NCBI RefSeq assembly: GCF_014274465.1
Contig: NZ_CP060394.1
Location: 2,108,001 to 2,172,000 of the forward strand
Source: Alloacidobacterium dinghuense
GTDB lineage: Bacteria > Acidobacteriota > Terriglobia > Terriglobales > Acidobacteriaceae
Direction of reading: 5' to 3'
Length of the DNA stretch: 64,000 bases
The position numbers and the translations under genes are program-made. Positions 35,950 through 43,975 of the stretch are shown piece after piece (within the stretch, counting starts at the first letter, position 1; each line of letters opens with the position of its first letter). The notes beneath the pieces were generated by a model. That model saw nothing but the letters and a program-made list of their open reading frames with translations, had not been told where the DNA came from and ran no database searches.

Positions 35950-37020
35950 ATGCAGGCTCGCTCTCGTTTCTTCGTTTTATTGGTCCTAATAGCGGCATCC
36001 CTAAGCCTGAACGCAGCGCAGCCGCCGGCTTACGACCAGTTCCGCGTCGCAGTTTACATTCCCGTTGGGGTCGTGCAGCACATGAAGGACCCGGCGTACC
36101 TGCAAAAATCCTGGGATGACCTCACCAGCCAGGTACGCGTCGACAAGGTCTATATCGAAAGTTACCGCAGCGGAGTCGTCGCTGAAGAGGCACTACTCAA
36201 CACTGTGAAAGCCTTCTTCGTGGTTCACAACGTTCAAGTCGCGGGAGGCATCGCCTACGTCGGTTCAGGAGACAGCGCAGGCTTCGATTCGCCTGATGTG
36301 GCCTACGATGGCACATTCATTTCCATGTGCTACACCGATCCAAAGCAGCGCGAGCTGATCAAGCACGTCGCCGAAATCACCGCACGCCAGTTCGACGAGA
36401 TCATCCTCGATGATTTCTTCTTCAACAACACCAAGCGTGACTCTGACATTGCAGCCAAGGGTAACGAGTCATGGACCGACTTTCGTCTCAAGCTGATGGA
36501 CGATGTTTCACGCGGACTTGTCCTAGGTCCAGCGCGCGCCGTCAATCCACGCGTTAAGGTCATCATCAAGTTCCCCAACTGGTATGAGCATTTCCCGGCT
36601 AACGGCTACGACCTCGAAAAGGAGCCGAGGATCTACGACGGCATCTATACCGGTACTGAGACTCGCGACCCCGTCCTCAATGATCAGCACCTCCAGCAAT
36701 ACGAGAGCTACGAGATCGTGCGTTACCTCGACAACATCGCCCCAGGCCGCAACGGCGGCGGATGGGTCGACACCTACGGCACCTTCTACATCGACCGTTA
36801 CGCCGAGCAGCTTTGGGACACCATGCTGGCTAAAACTCCGCAGATCTTGCTCTTCCAATACAGTGACCTACTGCGTAGTGCCCAGATCGGTGATCGCAAC
36901 GCATGGAGCAATATGGCCACCAGTTTCACCGAGTCAGGCCTCGAAAAATGGTACGCCTACTCGGGCTCGTGGGAATTGCACAATCAGCCCCATCCGTTCA
37001 TGGCTACCGAAAGTCACTGA
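35950..37020 (+). CDS. Secreted protein of unknown function, probably truncated
   Basis: 356 residues from the ATG at 35950, with AGGAGGAGG before it; upstream in-frame codons lack a ribosome site. A signal peptide (RFFVLLVLIAASLSLNAAQ) is followed by an alpha/beta region with VDKVYIESYRSG, FDEIILDDFFFNN and VKVIIKFPNWYEHFP. These strand-end acidic and aromatic residues recall TIM-barrel glycoside hydrolases, but no family is recognised. The frame stops at 37018-37020, exactly where sequence of an unrelated enolase-superfamily gene begins, so the C-terminal half was probably removed by a deletion and the last few residues are foreign. Confidence 0.6.
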   Translation: MQARSRFFVLLVLIAASLSLNAAQPPAYDQFRVAVYIPVGVVQHMKDPAYLQKSWDDLTSQVRVDKVYIESYRSGVVAEEALLNTVKAFFVVHNVQVAGGIAYVGSGDSAGFDSPDVAYDGTFISMCYTDPKQRELIKHVAEITARQFDEIILDDFFFNNTKRDSDIAAKGNESWTDFRLKLMDDVSRGLVLGPARAVNPRVKVIIKFPNWYEHFPANGYDLEKEPRIYDGIYTGTETRDPVLNDQHLQQYESYEIVRYLDNIAPGRNGGGWVDTYGTFYIDRYAEQLWDTMLAKTPQILLFQYSDLLRSAQIGDRNAWSNMATSFTESGLEKWYAYSGSWELHNQPHPFMATESH

Positions 37021-37699
37021 TAGGGGCATCGACCGGCTCTGCGAATATGTAGCGGCGGTCCGCGACGCGATTGGTTATGACATGCCTCTGTCCATGGACC
37101 ATCTTGGCCATATTGGAGTCAAGTCTGCTATCAGGCCTGGCAAAGCATACGAAAATTTCAATCTGGAGTGGATGGAGGATGTGATTCCGTGGTATTACAC
37201 CGATCTATTGAAGCAGATCACGGATGCCAGCCCGACCCCGACGCTCCCTGGCGAAGACATTTACGAGTTCACTGATTTTGAGACGCTTTGCATGGAGCAC
37301 GCCGTCGACAAAATTCATCCTGATCTTGAAACGTCAGGCGGAATTCTTCGCACCCACAAAGTCGGCGACATGGCGTTTCGTTACGGCGTTCCCATGGCTA
37401 TGCATTTTGCAGGCACCCCGGTAGGTTGCATGGCAAATGTCCATTGCGCCGCGGCAACTCGCAATTTCCTCGCGCTCGAAAACCATTCACTCGATGTTCC
37501 ATTCTGGCAAAATCTGGTAACAGGAATCGACAAGCCTATCATCAACAAAGGCTTCATCAAGGTTCCCGATGGGCCCGGACTCGGCATTACGCTGAACGAC
37601 GATGAGATGAAGCGCCATCTCAAGCCGGGCACTGGATATTTTGAGCCGACGCCGATGTGGGATGAAAAGCAATCGTGGGACGACGCGATATTCAGTTGA
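37013..37699 (+). pseudogene. C-terminal part of an enolase-superfamily (mandelate racemase-like) gene
   Basis: The reading frame from about 37013 encodes VTDRGIDRLCEYVAAVRDAIG, then MDHLGHIGVKSAIRPGKAYE, LEWMEDVIPWYY, GEDIYEFTDFE, KIHPDLETSGGILRTHKVGD and MAMHFAGTPVGCMANVH. These are the barrel strands of mandelate racemase/muconate-lactonising enzymes, including the metal-ligand acidic residues at strand ends and the C-terminal His motif. The capping N-terminal domain and the first strands are absent, and there is no start codon of its own. It was fused by deletion to the 3' end of the preceding secreted-protein gene. Confidence 0.8.
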
Positions 37700-37748
37700 C
37701 CCTGACCAATCCTAACAACCGAAGTTTTTCGACGCTGAAGGAGAATTC

Positions 37749-37944
37749 ATGAAGCGCGTTCGATTGTTCTGCCATCTGCGCCCTCGCAGCCCTGCCCGCT
37801 TTCTCCCAAGTGAAGATAACGAAGGAACAGATGTTGTTCTACACGTCGGATTGGAAGGGTGAACGGTTTCCCGACGGACGCCCTAAAGTCCCGGATGATT
37901 TGCTGAAGCGCGCAGTCGACGTTTCAATCGAAGTCAACAGTTGA
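37749..37944 (+). pseudogene. Remnant of an RraA-family gene
   Basis: GAAGGAGAATTC precedes an ATG at 37749. The first codons run MKRVRLFCHLRP and stop at about 37860, but the +1 frame gives a signal-peptide-like AICALAALPAFSQ, then KITKEQMLFYTSDWKGERFP, DGRPKVPDDLLKRAVDVSIE, matching the N-terminus of secreted acidobacterial RraA/dimethylmenaquinone methyltransferase-like proteins. A stop follows at 37944, whereas the family is about 300 residues. So there is one frameshift in the signal and loss of the rest. Confidence 0.65.
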
Positions 37945-38081
37945 GATCGCACCACTGTTGGCGATTCTTCGCCATAGTCCAGTTCCACTCACCTAAGTGG
38001 TGCTTACGTTCTCATTCAGCGCCAAGTTAAGATGTGTCCGCTTAAGGAGCATGCGTTGGTCATTCCTTACTGGAAGCGACG

Positions 38082-41042
38082 CTACCGCCGGCCCAGCAGA
38101 TTCTTCCTCCACTCCGCCGCTTTTGCGGGTTTGCCCCAAGCCAGATAGAGCTCGATAAGGCGCATGCGTGCCAACTTGATTTGATACAAATCCGGAACGG
38201 CGATCCTCTCTTTTCGCACTACCATTCCCTCATTGCCTTCGAGCAACAACGGTTCCGCTTCAGCGTAGTTCTTCTGTCCAGTTAAGCTTGCACCCAGCAA
38301 GCTCTCGGAGCGAAATCGTTGCCAGTTATCCGGCTGCTGGTTTTCATAGAACTCCATAGACTCGCGCGCGAGCGGCGCGACTTTTGCGAACTCGCCCTGT
38401 GATTCGTAGGCCAGCGCCAGATCAGCCGCTGAACTCATGGTATCTGTGTCCTCCGAGCCCAGTGCGTGCCGCCGTCCTGCCAGGGCCTGTGCGGCATAGG
38501 TTTCCGCTTGGGAGTACTTACCCTCACGTTGGTACATGGACCCGGCGGCCGAAATGGTACCAAGAAAGTCGGGATGCTCGGGCCCAAGCACGCGGTGTTC
38601 CACCTCCAGATCCTGGCTGTAGAGTGCCTCTGCCTCCTTGTACTTGCCCTGTGCTGCGTAGGCGCCAGCCAAATCGCTTATAGAGGCCAATGTGTCAGGG
38701 TGTTCGGGGCCCAAAACTCGACGCTGGATCTGAATCGCCTCGGTATAAAGCCCTTCGGCCTGCTGGTATTTGCCCTCTGCGAAGTAGACGTTGGCCAAAT
38801 TGTTCATCGACATCAGCGTGTCGGAATTCTCCGGACCAAAGATGCGCCGCGTGATCTCCAGGCTCGTGCTTTGGAGGGTCTCGGCCGCCGCATACTTACC
38901 CTCAGAGTCATATACGTTGGCCAGATTCCCCATGGACATGAGTGTTTCAGGGTGCTCCGGGCCCAGAACGCGGCGTCGGATCTCAAGCGTTCGGCCCTCA
39001 AGTGCTTCGGCCTGTGAGTACTTCCCTTGCGCGTAATAGACGCTTGCCAGATTGTCCATGGACGCCAGCGTTTGAGGATGGTCGGAACCCAGAACTCGCC
39101 GCCTGATCTCCAACGTCTGGTTCTCCAGTTCCATGGCCTGCGGGTATTTACCCTGCTCAAAGTAGACGATTGCGATGTCGTGCATGGACTCCAGGGTATC
39201 GGGGTGTTCCGGACCCAGCAGCCGGTGTTGGATGGAGAGCACCTCGCTGTAAAGTGCCTCTGCCTCCGGGTATTTGCTCTGTCGCCAGTAGACATCTGCC
39301 AGCGCGTCGAGGGAAGAGAGCGTGTCGCGATGCCCGGTACCTAACACGCGGCGCTGCACCTCGATGGTCTGACGGAGAAGCATCTCCGCCTCGGGATACT
39401 TCCCTTGGAGAAAGGCTGAGTAGCCAATACGGTTCAGGGTCTTGAGCGTTTCCGGATCTTTTGACCCCAGTACACGGCGCTGCAAGTCAAGAGCGCGCTC
39501 GAATTGTGTGCGTGCCTCCGGGTATAGCCCAAGATCCATGTATGTCTGACCGATGGTGTCCCGAATGGCAGCCTCTATCTCCGGCTGTTTGAGGAATCTG
39601 CCTGAGATTCGGGCGGCCGCCCGGTCTAGAGCCGTTCGCACTTTTAGATCCGGATCAGGTTTGGTGTTGGGCTGCGCCTGGTTGGCTGCGCTCGCCTGGG
39701 CGAGAAGATCGCTTTGCAAGAAATCGCTGATTGCCCGGGACGTAGCCGTTTCTCTGTTTGCTCGCGCCGCCTCTCGCATGCTGACGATGATTCCTGCGAG
39801 TAACACGACGAAGACAGCCGTGATTCCCAATACGAGCGCTTTGTGCCGCCGCGCAAACTTTTGCAACTGATAGATCGTGCTAGCCGGGCGGGCCATAATC
39901 GGCTCGTCATGTAAATAGTGCCTTATATCTGCAGCCAACTCGGCGGCCGATGAGTAGCGCCGTGTCTTGTCTTTCTCAAGCGCTTTTCCGACGATAGTCT
40001 CGACATCCCCGCGGTATGCACCGCTGATCGTACTTAGCGGAGTGGGCTCCTCCTCTTGAATTGTTCGCGCGGCCTCAGGCAGGCTAGGGCTGATCTTGTA
40101 TGGCAGCCTACGCGCCAGCAGTTGATACAGTACGACACCGAGCGAATAAACGTCGCTTCGAGTGTCTAGTTCCAGAGGATCGGCCATGACCTGTTCGGGA
40201 CTCATGTAGGCGAGTGTTCCGACGATCTGTCCCACATCGGTCTGGTGCGTCATTCGTGCGTCGCTATCAGTCACTCGCGCCACACCGAAATCGAGGATCT
40301 TGGGATGGCCCGTTTCATCCACGAGGATATTGCCAGGTTTGAGGTCGCGATGGATGATGCCGCGTTGATGGGCGTGGTGAACGGCCTCGCAGACGCGGGA
40401 CATGAGCTCCAGCCGTTGCTTAGTTGTCAGTTGATGCGCATCGGCATACTCGATCAGGCGTTGACCGCAGACGAGTTCCATGGCGAAATACGGTTGTGGT
40501 CCGAATCCGTTGTCAGCAGTGCCTGCTTCATAGATCTGTGCAATTCCGGGATGTTGCAGCCGTCCTAGTGCGAGTAATTCATGCTCAAAGCGCCGAACTA
40601 ACTTTGGATCGCTTAGACCGGACCTGATGACTTTGAGGGCTACTGTGCGCCGCGGGTACTCCTGTTCGGCCTCATACACAAGACCCATGCCGCCTTCGCC
40701 GAGGAGACGGAGAATCCGATAGGGACCAATCTTGGAATGCAATGGTGAAGTCATTGCAGTTGCTGCAGGCGCGATGCCGGAATCAGCTGTCGCTGCTGAA
40801 CTCGGCGCTTGCGAATCTATATCCGATTGTCCAGCGATATGATCCAAGAGCCTGGCCATTCGGGGACGGGCGGTGGGATTCGACAAACTTGCGTCTGCGC
40901 AGGCAAGCAGCGATTCGAGCTCCTTGAGCAGAATCACATCGTCGCCACAGGTCTGCTGAAGCCAGGCCGCGCGCTCGGCAGGATCAAGTTCGGACGCTCT
41001 CTCGTAGAGCGATTCAATTACCGCCCAGCGGTGAGGCTCCAT
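38082..41042 (-). CDS. Membrane Ser/Thr protein kinase with a C-terminal TPR array
   Basis: 986 residues from the ATG at 41042 (GAGGGTGA before it; GTG at 41048 less likely). An N-terminal cytoplasmic segment of about 105 residues precedes a complete kinase domain: LGEGGMGLVYEA glycine loop, VALKVI lysine, IIHRDLKPGNIL and ILDFGVA. One transmembrane helix (LVLGITAVFVVLLAGIIVS, about residue 415) leads to an extracytoplasmic array of about ten 42-residue kinesin-light-chain-type TPRs (LGPEHPDTL...GKYxxAE). The array sequence is periodic at 126 bp. The gene overlaps the ECF sigma gene by 29 nt; the pair is a standard acidobacterial signalling unit in which the kinase probably controls the sigma factor. 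Confidence 0.93.
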   Translation of the reverse strand: MEPHRWAVIESLYERASELDPAERAAWLQQTCGDDVILLKELESLLACADASLSNPTARPRMARLLDHIAGQSDIDSQAPSSAATADSGIAPAATAMTSPLHSKIGPYRILRLLGEGGMGLVYEAEQEYPRRTVALKVIRSGLSDPKLVRRFEHELLALGRLQHPGIAQIYEAGTADNGFGPQPYFAMELVCGQRLIEYADAHQLTTKQRLELMSRVCEAVHHAHQRGIIHRDLKPGNILVDETGHPKILDFGVARVTDSDARMTHQTDVGQIVGTLAYMSPEQVMADPLELDTRSDVYSLGVVLYQLLARRLPYKISPSLPEAARTIQEEEPTPLSTISGAYRGDVETIVGKALEKDKTRRYSSAAELAADIRHYLHDEPIMARPASTIYQLQKFARRHKALVLGITAVFVVLLAGIIVSMREAARANRETATSRAISDFLQSDLLAQASAANQAQPNTKPDPDLKVRTALDRAAARISGRFLKQPEIEAAIRDTIGQTYMDLGLYPEARTQFERALDLQRRVLGSKDPETLKTLNRIGYSAFLQGKYPEAEMLLRQTIEVQRRVLGTGHRDTLSSLDALADVYWRQSKYPEAEALYSEVLSIQHRLLGPEHPDTLESMHDIAIVYFEQGKYPQAMELENQTLEIRRRVLGSDHPQTLASMDNLASVYYAQGKYSQAEALEGRTLEIRRRVLGPEHPETLMSMGNLANVYDSEGKYAAAETLQSTSLEITRRIFGPENSDTLMSMNNLANVYFAEGKYQQAEGLYTEAIQIQRRVLGPEHPDTLASISDLAGAYAAQGKYKEAEALYSQDLEVEHRVLGPEHPDFLGTISAAGSMYQREGKYSQAETYAAQALAGRRHALGSEDTDTMSSAADLALAYESQGEFAKVAPLARESMEFYENQQPDNWQRFRSESLLGASLTGQKNYAEAEPLLLEGNEGMVVRKERIAVPDLYQIKLARMRLIELYLAWGKPAKAAEWRKNLLGRR

Positions 41043-41673
41043 GTTCACCCTCGTAACTCATCTCACGAACGAGCCAGGCCTTGGCCAGGCTCCAGTCGCG
41101 GTTCACGCTTTGGGTAGAGATGTGAAGGGCTGCTGCGATCTCATCGGCTGTAAGACCGCCGAAGTAGCGCATCTCGACGACCCGGGCCCTGCGCGTATCA
41201 AACTCGGCCAAGCGTTCGAGAGCCTCATGTAGCCGAATCACCATGGGATCCGGCTCCGAGGAAAGAAACAAGGCATCGTTCAATGTTGTTCGACGTGCGA
41301 GTCCTTCACGTTTGGCGCAGTCTCGCGCTCGAGCGTAATCAACAAGAATGCGGCGCATTACTCGTGCGCCCATTGCAAGGAAGTGGGCCCGATCCTGCCA
41401 CCCAATTTGCTTTATGTCTACGAGCCGAAGGTAAGCCTCGTGTACAAGGGCTGTGGCTTGAATGGTGTGATAAGGGCGCTCCCGGCTTAAGCATCGCCGC
41501 GCTATATCGCGCAACTCCGGATATGCCAGTTTGATAATTATGGCCAGCGCCGCCTCGTCGCCACCGCTCCAGGCATGAAGAAGCTCAGTGACTTCAGAGG
41601 AATGCGGTTGAACCACAGACTGGCTTTCCATCTCAAAGTTGCCATCTAGTGCAGGCAAAATTTCAGATGACAT
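41014..41673 (-). CDS. ECF-type RNA polymerase sigma factor
   Basis: 219 residues from the ATG at 41673, which has GAAGAAG five bases before it; a longer start at 41727 is possible. Region 2 shows YPELRDIARRCLSRERPYHTIQ and ALVHEAYLRLVD; region 4 shows the helix-turn-helix GLTADEIAAALHISTQSVNRDW. The VHEAYLRL pattern marks the ECF group common in Acidobacteria and Planctomycetes that is paired with Ser/Thr kinases. No anti-sigma gene is present; control by the overlapping kinase gene is likely. Confidence 0.93.
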   Translation of the reverse strand: MSSEILPALDGNFEMESQSVVQPHSSEVTELLHAWSGGDEAALAIIIKLAYPELRDIARRCLSRERPYHTIQATALVHEAYLRLVDIKQIGWQDRAHFLAMGARVMRRILVDYARARDCAKREGLARRTTLNDALFLSSEPDPMVIRLHEALERLAEFDTRRARVVEMRYFGGLTADEIAAALHISTQSVNRDWSLAKAWLVREMSYEGEHGASPLGGN

Positions 41674-41865
41674 TGAACTTCTTCGACAACACACAGCAAT
41701 TAGACCCCAGTGCTTAGTGCGTTCCATTCAACGTTCGTTACTGATTACCCCAAAAAAGACTTTCGGGGAATTGGTAATTGCGCGCACAGTTCTCGCCTTT
41801 ATGAGCGGGGCAAAGTACGGAACAACACCGTTACATCCACCGCCCGAGATGAGAGGAGAAGAATT

Positions 41866-43905
41866 GTGACCCAAAAACTTTTCGTGAGGAAATATCGAGA
41901 ATCAATCGTAACAATGTGCTTGTTGCTCCTGATGGCAACAATAACCATGGCTCAATCAACCAGCAGTGCAGATTCGTCAGTAACTGTGCCGCAACTGGTA
42001 AAGTTCAGCGGCGCCTTGAAAGATCATCTTGGCAATGCAAGGACTGGCAAGATCGGCATCACCTTTGCTCTCTACAAGGAACAATACGATGGCGCGCCGC
42101 TCTGGCTGGAGCCGCAGGTCGCAGATGCCGATAGTGAAGGCAACTACTCTGTGTTACTTGGTTCGACCAAGCCCGAGGGCTTGCCTATGGACTTGTTCAC
42201 CACCAACGAACCGCGATGGCTCGGAGTGCAGATCGAAGGGCAAGCCGAACAACCGCGGATACTCTTTGTGAGCGTGCCCTACGCGTTGAGAGCGTCGGAT
42301 GCCGCGACCATAGGCGGATTGCCGCCTTCTGCATTTTTGCGTGCGCCTGTGCAGGGCACGAATCGTGAGAACAGTTCGTCCATCTCGCCGGCTAGGGCAA
42401 CTACGCCGAGTACGACAGCTACATCAGGTACCGCAGCCACGCCGTCAATCTCCGGATCAGGTAAAACCGACTTTCTGCCGATCTGGACCAGCCCGTCAAC
42501 GCTGGGCGATTCGACAGTTTTCGAAATCGGGGGGAAAGTTGGCATTGGAACTACCGCACCAGCTTTCCAGCTTCAGGTCAATGCACCCAATCAGTTAGGA
42601 GAGCAGGTACAGGGGCCATTCGCTGGTGTAGGTGCCGGTCTCCAACTCCAGACCACTGGAGCAGGCGGCAAAGGGTGGGAGCTGCTAGCCACCGGCAACA
42701 GTTCGGCTCAAGGCCCAAGCAAGCTGAACATTCGCGACCTGTCCACAGCGGCAGATGTCTTTACCATCGCCCCCGGCGGACTCGTCGGTATCAACAACAC
42801 AAAACCCCAGACGGCTTTGCAAGTCACAGACAACAACGTCCCTTGCTGCGCGGTGGGCACCGTGCTTGCGGCAGACGCCTTCAAAGTAGGCACGGCAGTG
42901 TTCGGAGACGTGACTGGAACCAGTGGCTTGGCGAGGGGCGTCTTTGGCCAGATTTTCAGTCCAGTAAACGATTCTGCTGCCGTGGTTGGTGAAGCCCAGG
43001 GAACTTCAGGGCAGACTTCCGGGGTTGCTGGATTCAACCAGAGCAGCAGCAGATTCGCCGCCGGTATAGTAGCTGGAGAGGAGGCAAGCAGCGGCGCCAC
43101 TCTGGGCGTGAGCGCATCCACCAGCAGTTCAAAAGGAACTGGGGTTCTTGGTGTGAGTGTAGGAATGAGCAATACCGGAAACAACCTAGCCGGGTGCTGT
43201 GCGGTGGGCGTGTGGGGAGACACGCGGTCGAACGTGTTCGGAGACGCAGCTCTGATCGGGACAGCGGACGAAGCGCGCGCCATCTACCTGCAAAACAACA
43301 GCACAATCGTGCCCACAGCGTTTATGTTTCAGGGAGCGGCAAATCAACTCACTTTGCAAGCCGGCGGCAACGGCGGCTATTGCACCATTGACAGCAACGG
43401 GCACGAAAACTGCCAACATGGATTTTCGGAGACGGCCGCAGTAGCCGGTGGGCAGCGCCTCGTCTCACTCTATGCCATGGAGTCGCCGCAGCATTGGTTC
43501 GAGGACTTCGGAGCGGGACGGCTCGAAAACGGCACAGCTTCTGTAGCCCTTGATCCGACCTTTGCTGAGACCGTGAATGGAGCCGCGGACTATCATGTCT
43601 TCCTTACTCCAGAGGGAGACTGCCGGGGCCTCTACATAAGCCGCAAGACTGCCTCCGGTTTCGAAGTGCGGGAACTGGGTGGAGGCGGATCGACTGTAGC
43701 CTTCGACTACCGTATCGTGGCCCTCCGTCGCGGCTCTGAGAGCGTGCGTATGGAGGATGTAACCGAGCGCATGAACAATATGAATACATCGATGCCTGCG
43801 CTGGTTTCCGGACCCCGCTTCAAACTTCCGAGCGCACCACCGGCGCCCGTCGTGCCCATCCAGGCCAACGATCCGGGAGCCACGCGGTTAAGGGCGGAAC
43901 GGTAG
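41866..43905 (+). CDS. Large secreted surface protein (tail-fibre/adhesin-like)
   Basis: 679 residues from the GTG at 41866, with GAGAGGAGA before it and a signal peptide (MCLLLLMATITMAQS) after 16 charged residues; the frame is open further upstream without ribosome site. The N-terminal domain (about 30-140) includes ITFALYKEQYDGAPLWLE and PRWLGVQIEGQ, ending in VPYALRASDAATIGGLPPSA, a motif common in acidobacterial exported proteins. The middle is Gly/Ser/Thr-rich repeats (GVAGFNQSS, GVLGVSVG, GVWGDTRSN) as in beta-helical or tail-fibre-like shafts. The C-terminus is Pro-rich. Its divergent position to the sigma/kinase pair suggests regulation by that pair. Confidence 0.75.
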   Translation: MTQKLFVRKYRESIVTMCLLLLMATITMAQSTSSADSSVTVPQLVKFSGALKDHLGNARTGKIGITFALYKEQYDGAPLWLEPQVADADSEGNYSVLLGSTKPEGLPMDLFTTNEPRWLGVQIEGQAEQPRILFVSVPYALRASDAATIGGLPPSAFLRAPVQGTNRENSSSISPARATTPSTTATSGTAATPSISGSGKTDFLPIWTSPSTLGDSTVFEIGGKVGIGTTAPAFQLQVNAPNQLGEQVQGPFAGVGAGLQLQTTGAGGKGWELLATGNSSAQGPSKLNIRDLSTAADVFTIAPGGLVGINNTKPQTALQVTDNNVPCCAVGTVLAADAFKVGTAVFGDVTGTSGLARGVFGQIFSPVNDSAAVVGEAQGTSGQTSGVAGFNQSSSRFAAGIVAGEEASSGATLGVSASTSSSKGTGVLGVSVGMSNTGNNLAGCCAVGVWGDTRSNVFGDAALIGTADEARAIYLQNNSTIVPTAFMFQGAANQLTLQAGGNGGYCTIDSNGHENCQHGFSETAAVAGGQRLVSLYAMESPQHWFEDFGAGRLENGTASVALDPTFAETVNGAADYHVFLTPEGDCRGLYISRKTASGFEVRELGGGGSTVAFDYRIVALRRGSESVRMEDVTERMNNMNTSMPALVSGPRFKLPSAPPAPVVPIQANDPGATRLRAER

Positions 43906-43916
43906 CAACTTACGGC

Positions 43917-43952
43917 CCGACCTCTGTCGCTGAATTCGACGCCGGAGGTCGG
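43917..43952. other. Two-part hairpin between surface-protein and oxidoreductase genes
   Basis: Outer arms CCGACCTC (43917-43924) and GAGGTCGG (43945-43952) pair perfectly; inner arms GTCG and CGAC enclose a 7-nt loop. There is no T-tract, so it may be a weak terminator, attenuator or transcript-stabilising structure between two genes of one transcript. Confidence 0.4.
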
Positions 43953-43975
43953 TCCGAGAGTTGGTGGAGTTGAAC

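Noticed and set aside
38500-39560. Regular 126-bp repeats that could look like a tandem-repeat or CRISPR-like array
   Set aside because: They encode the 42-residue TPR units of the kinase in one frame, without constant repeats separated by unique spacers.
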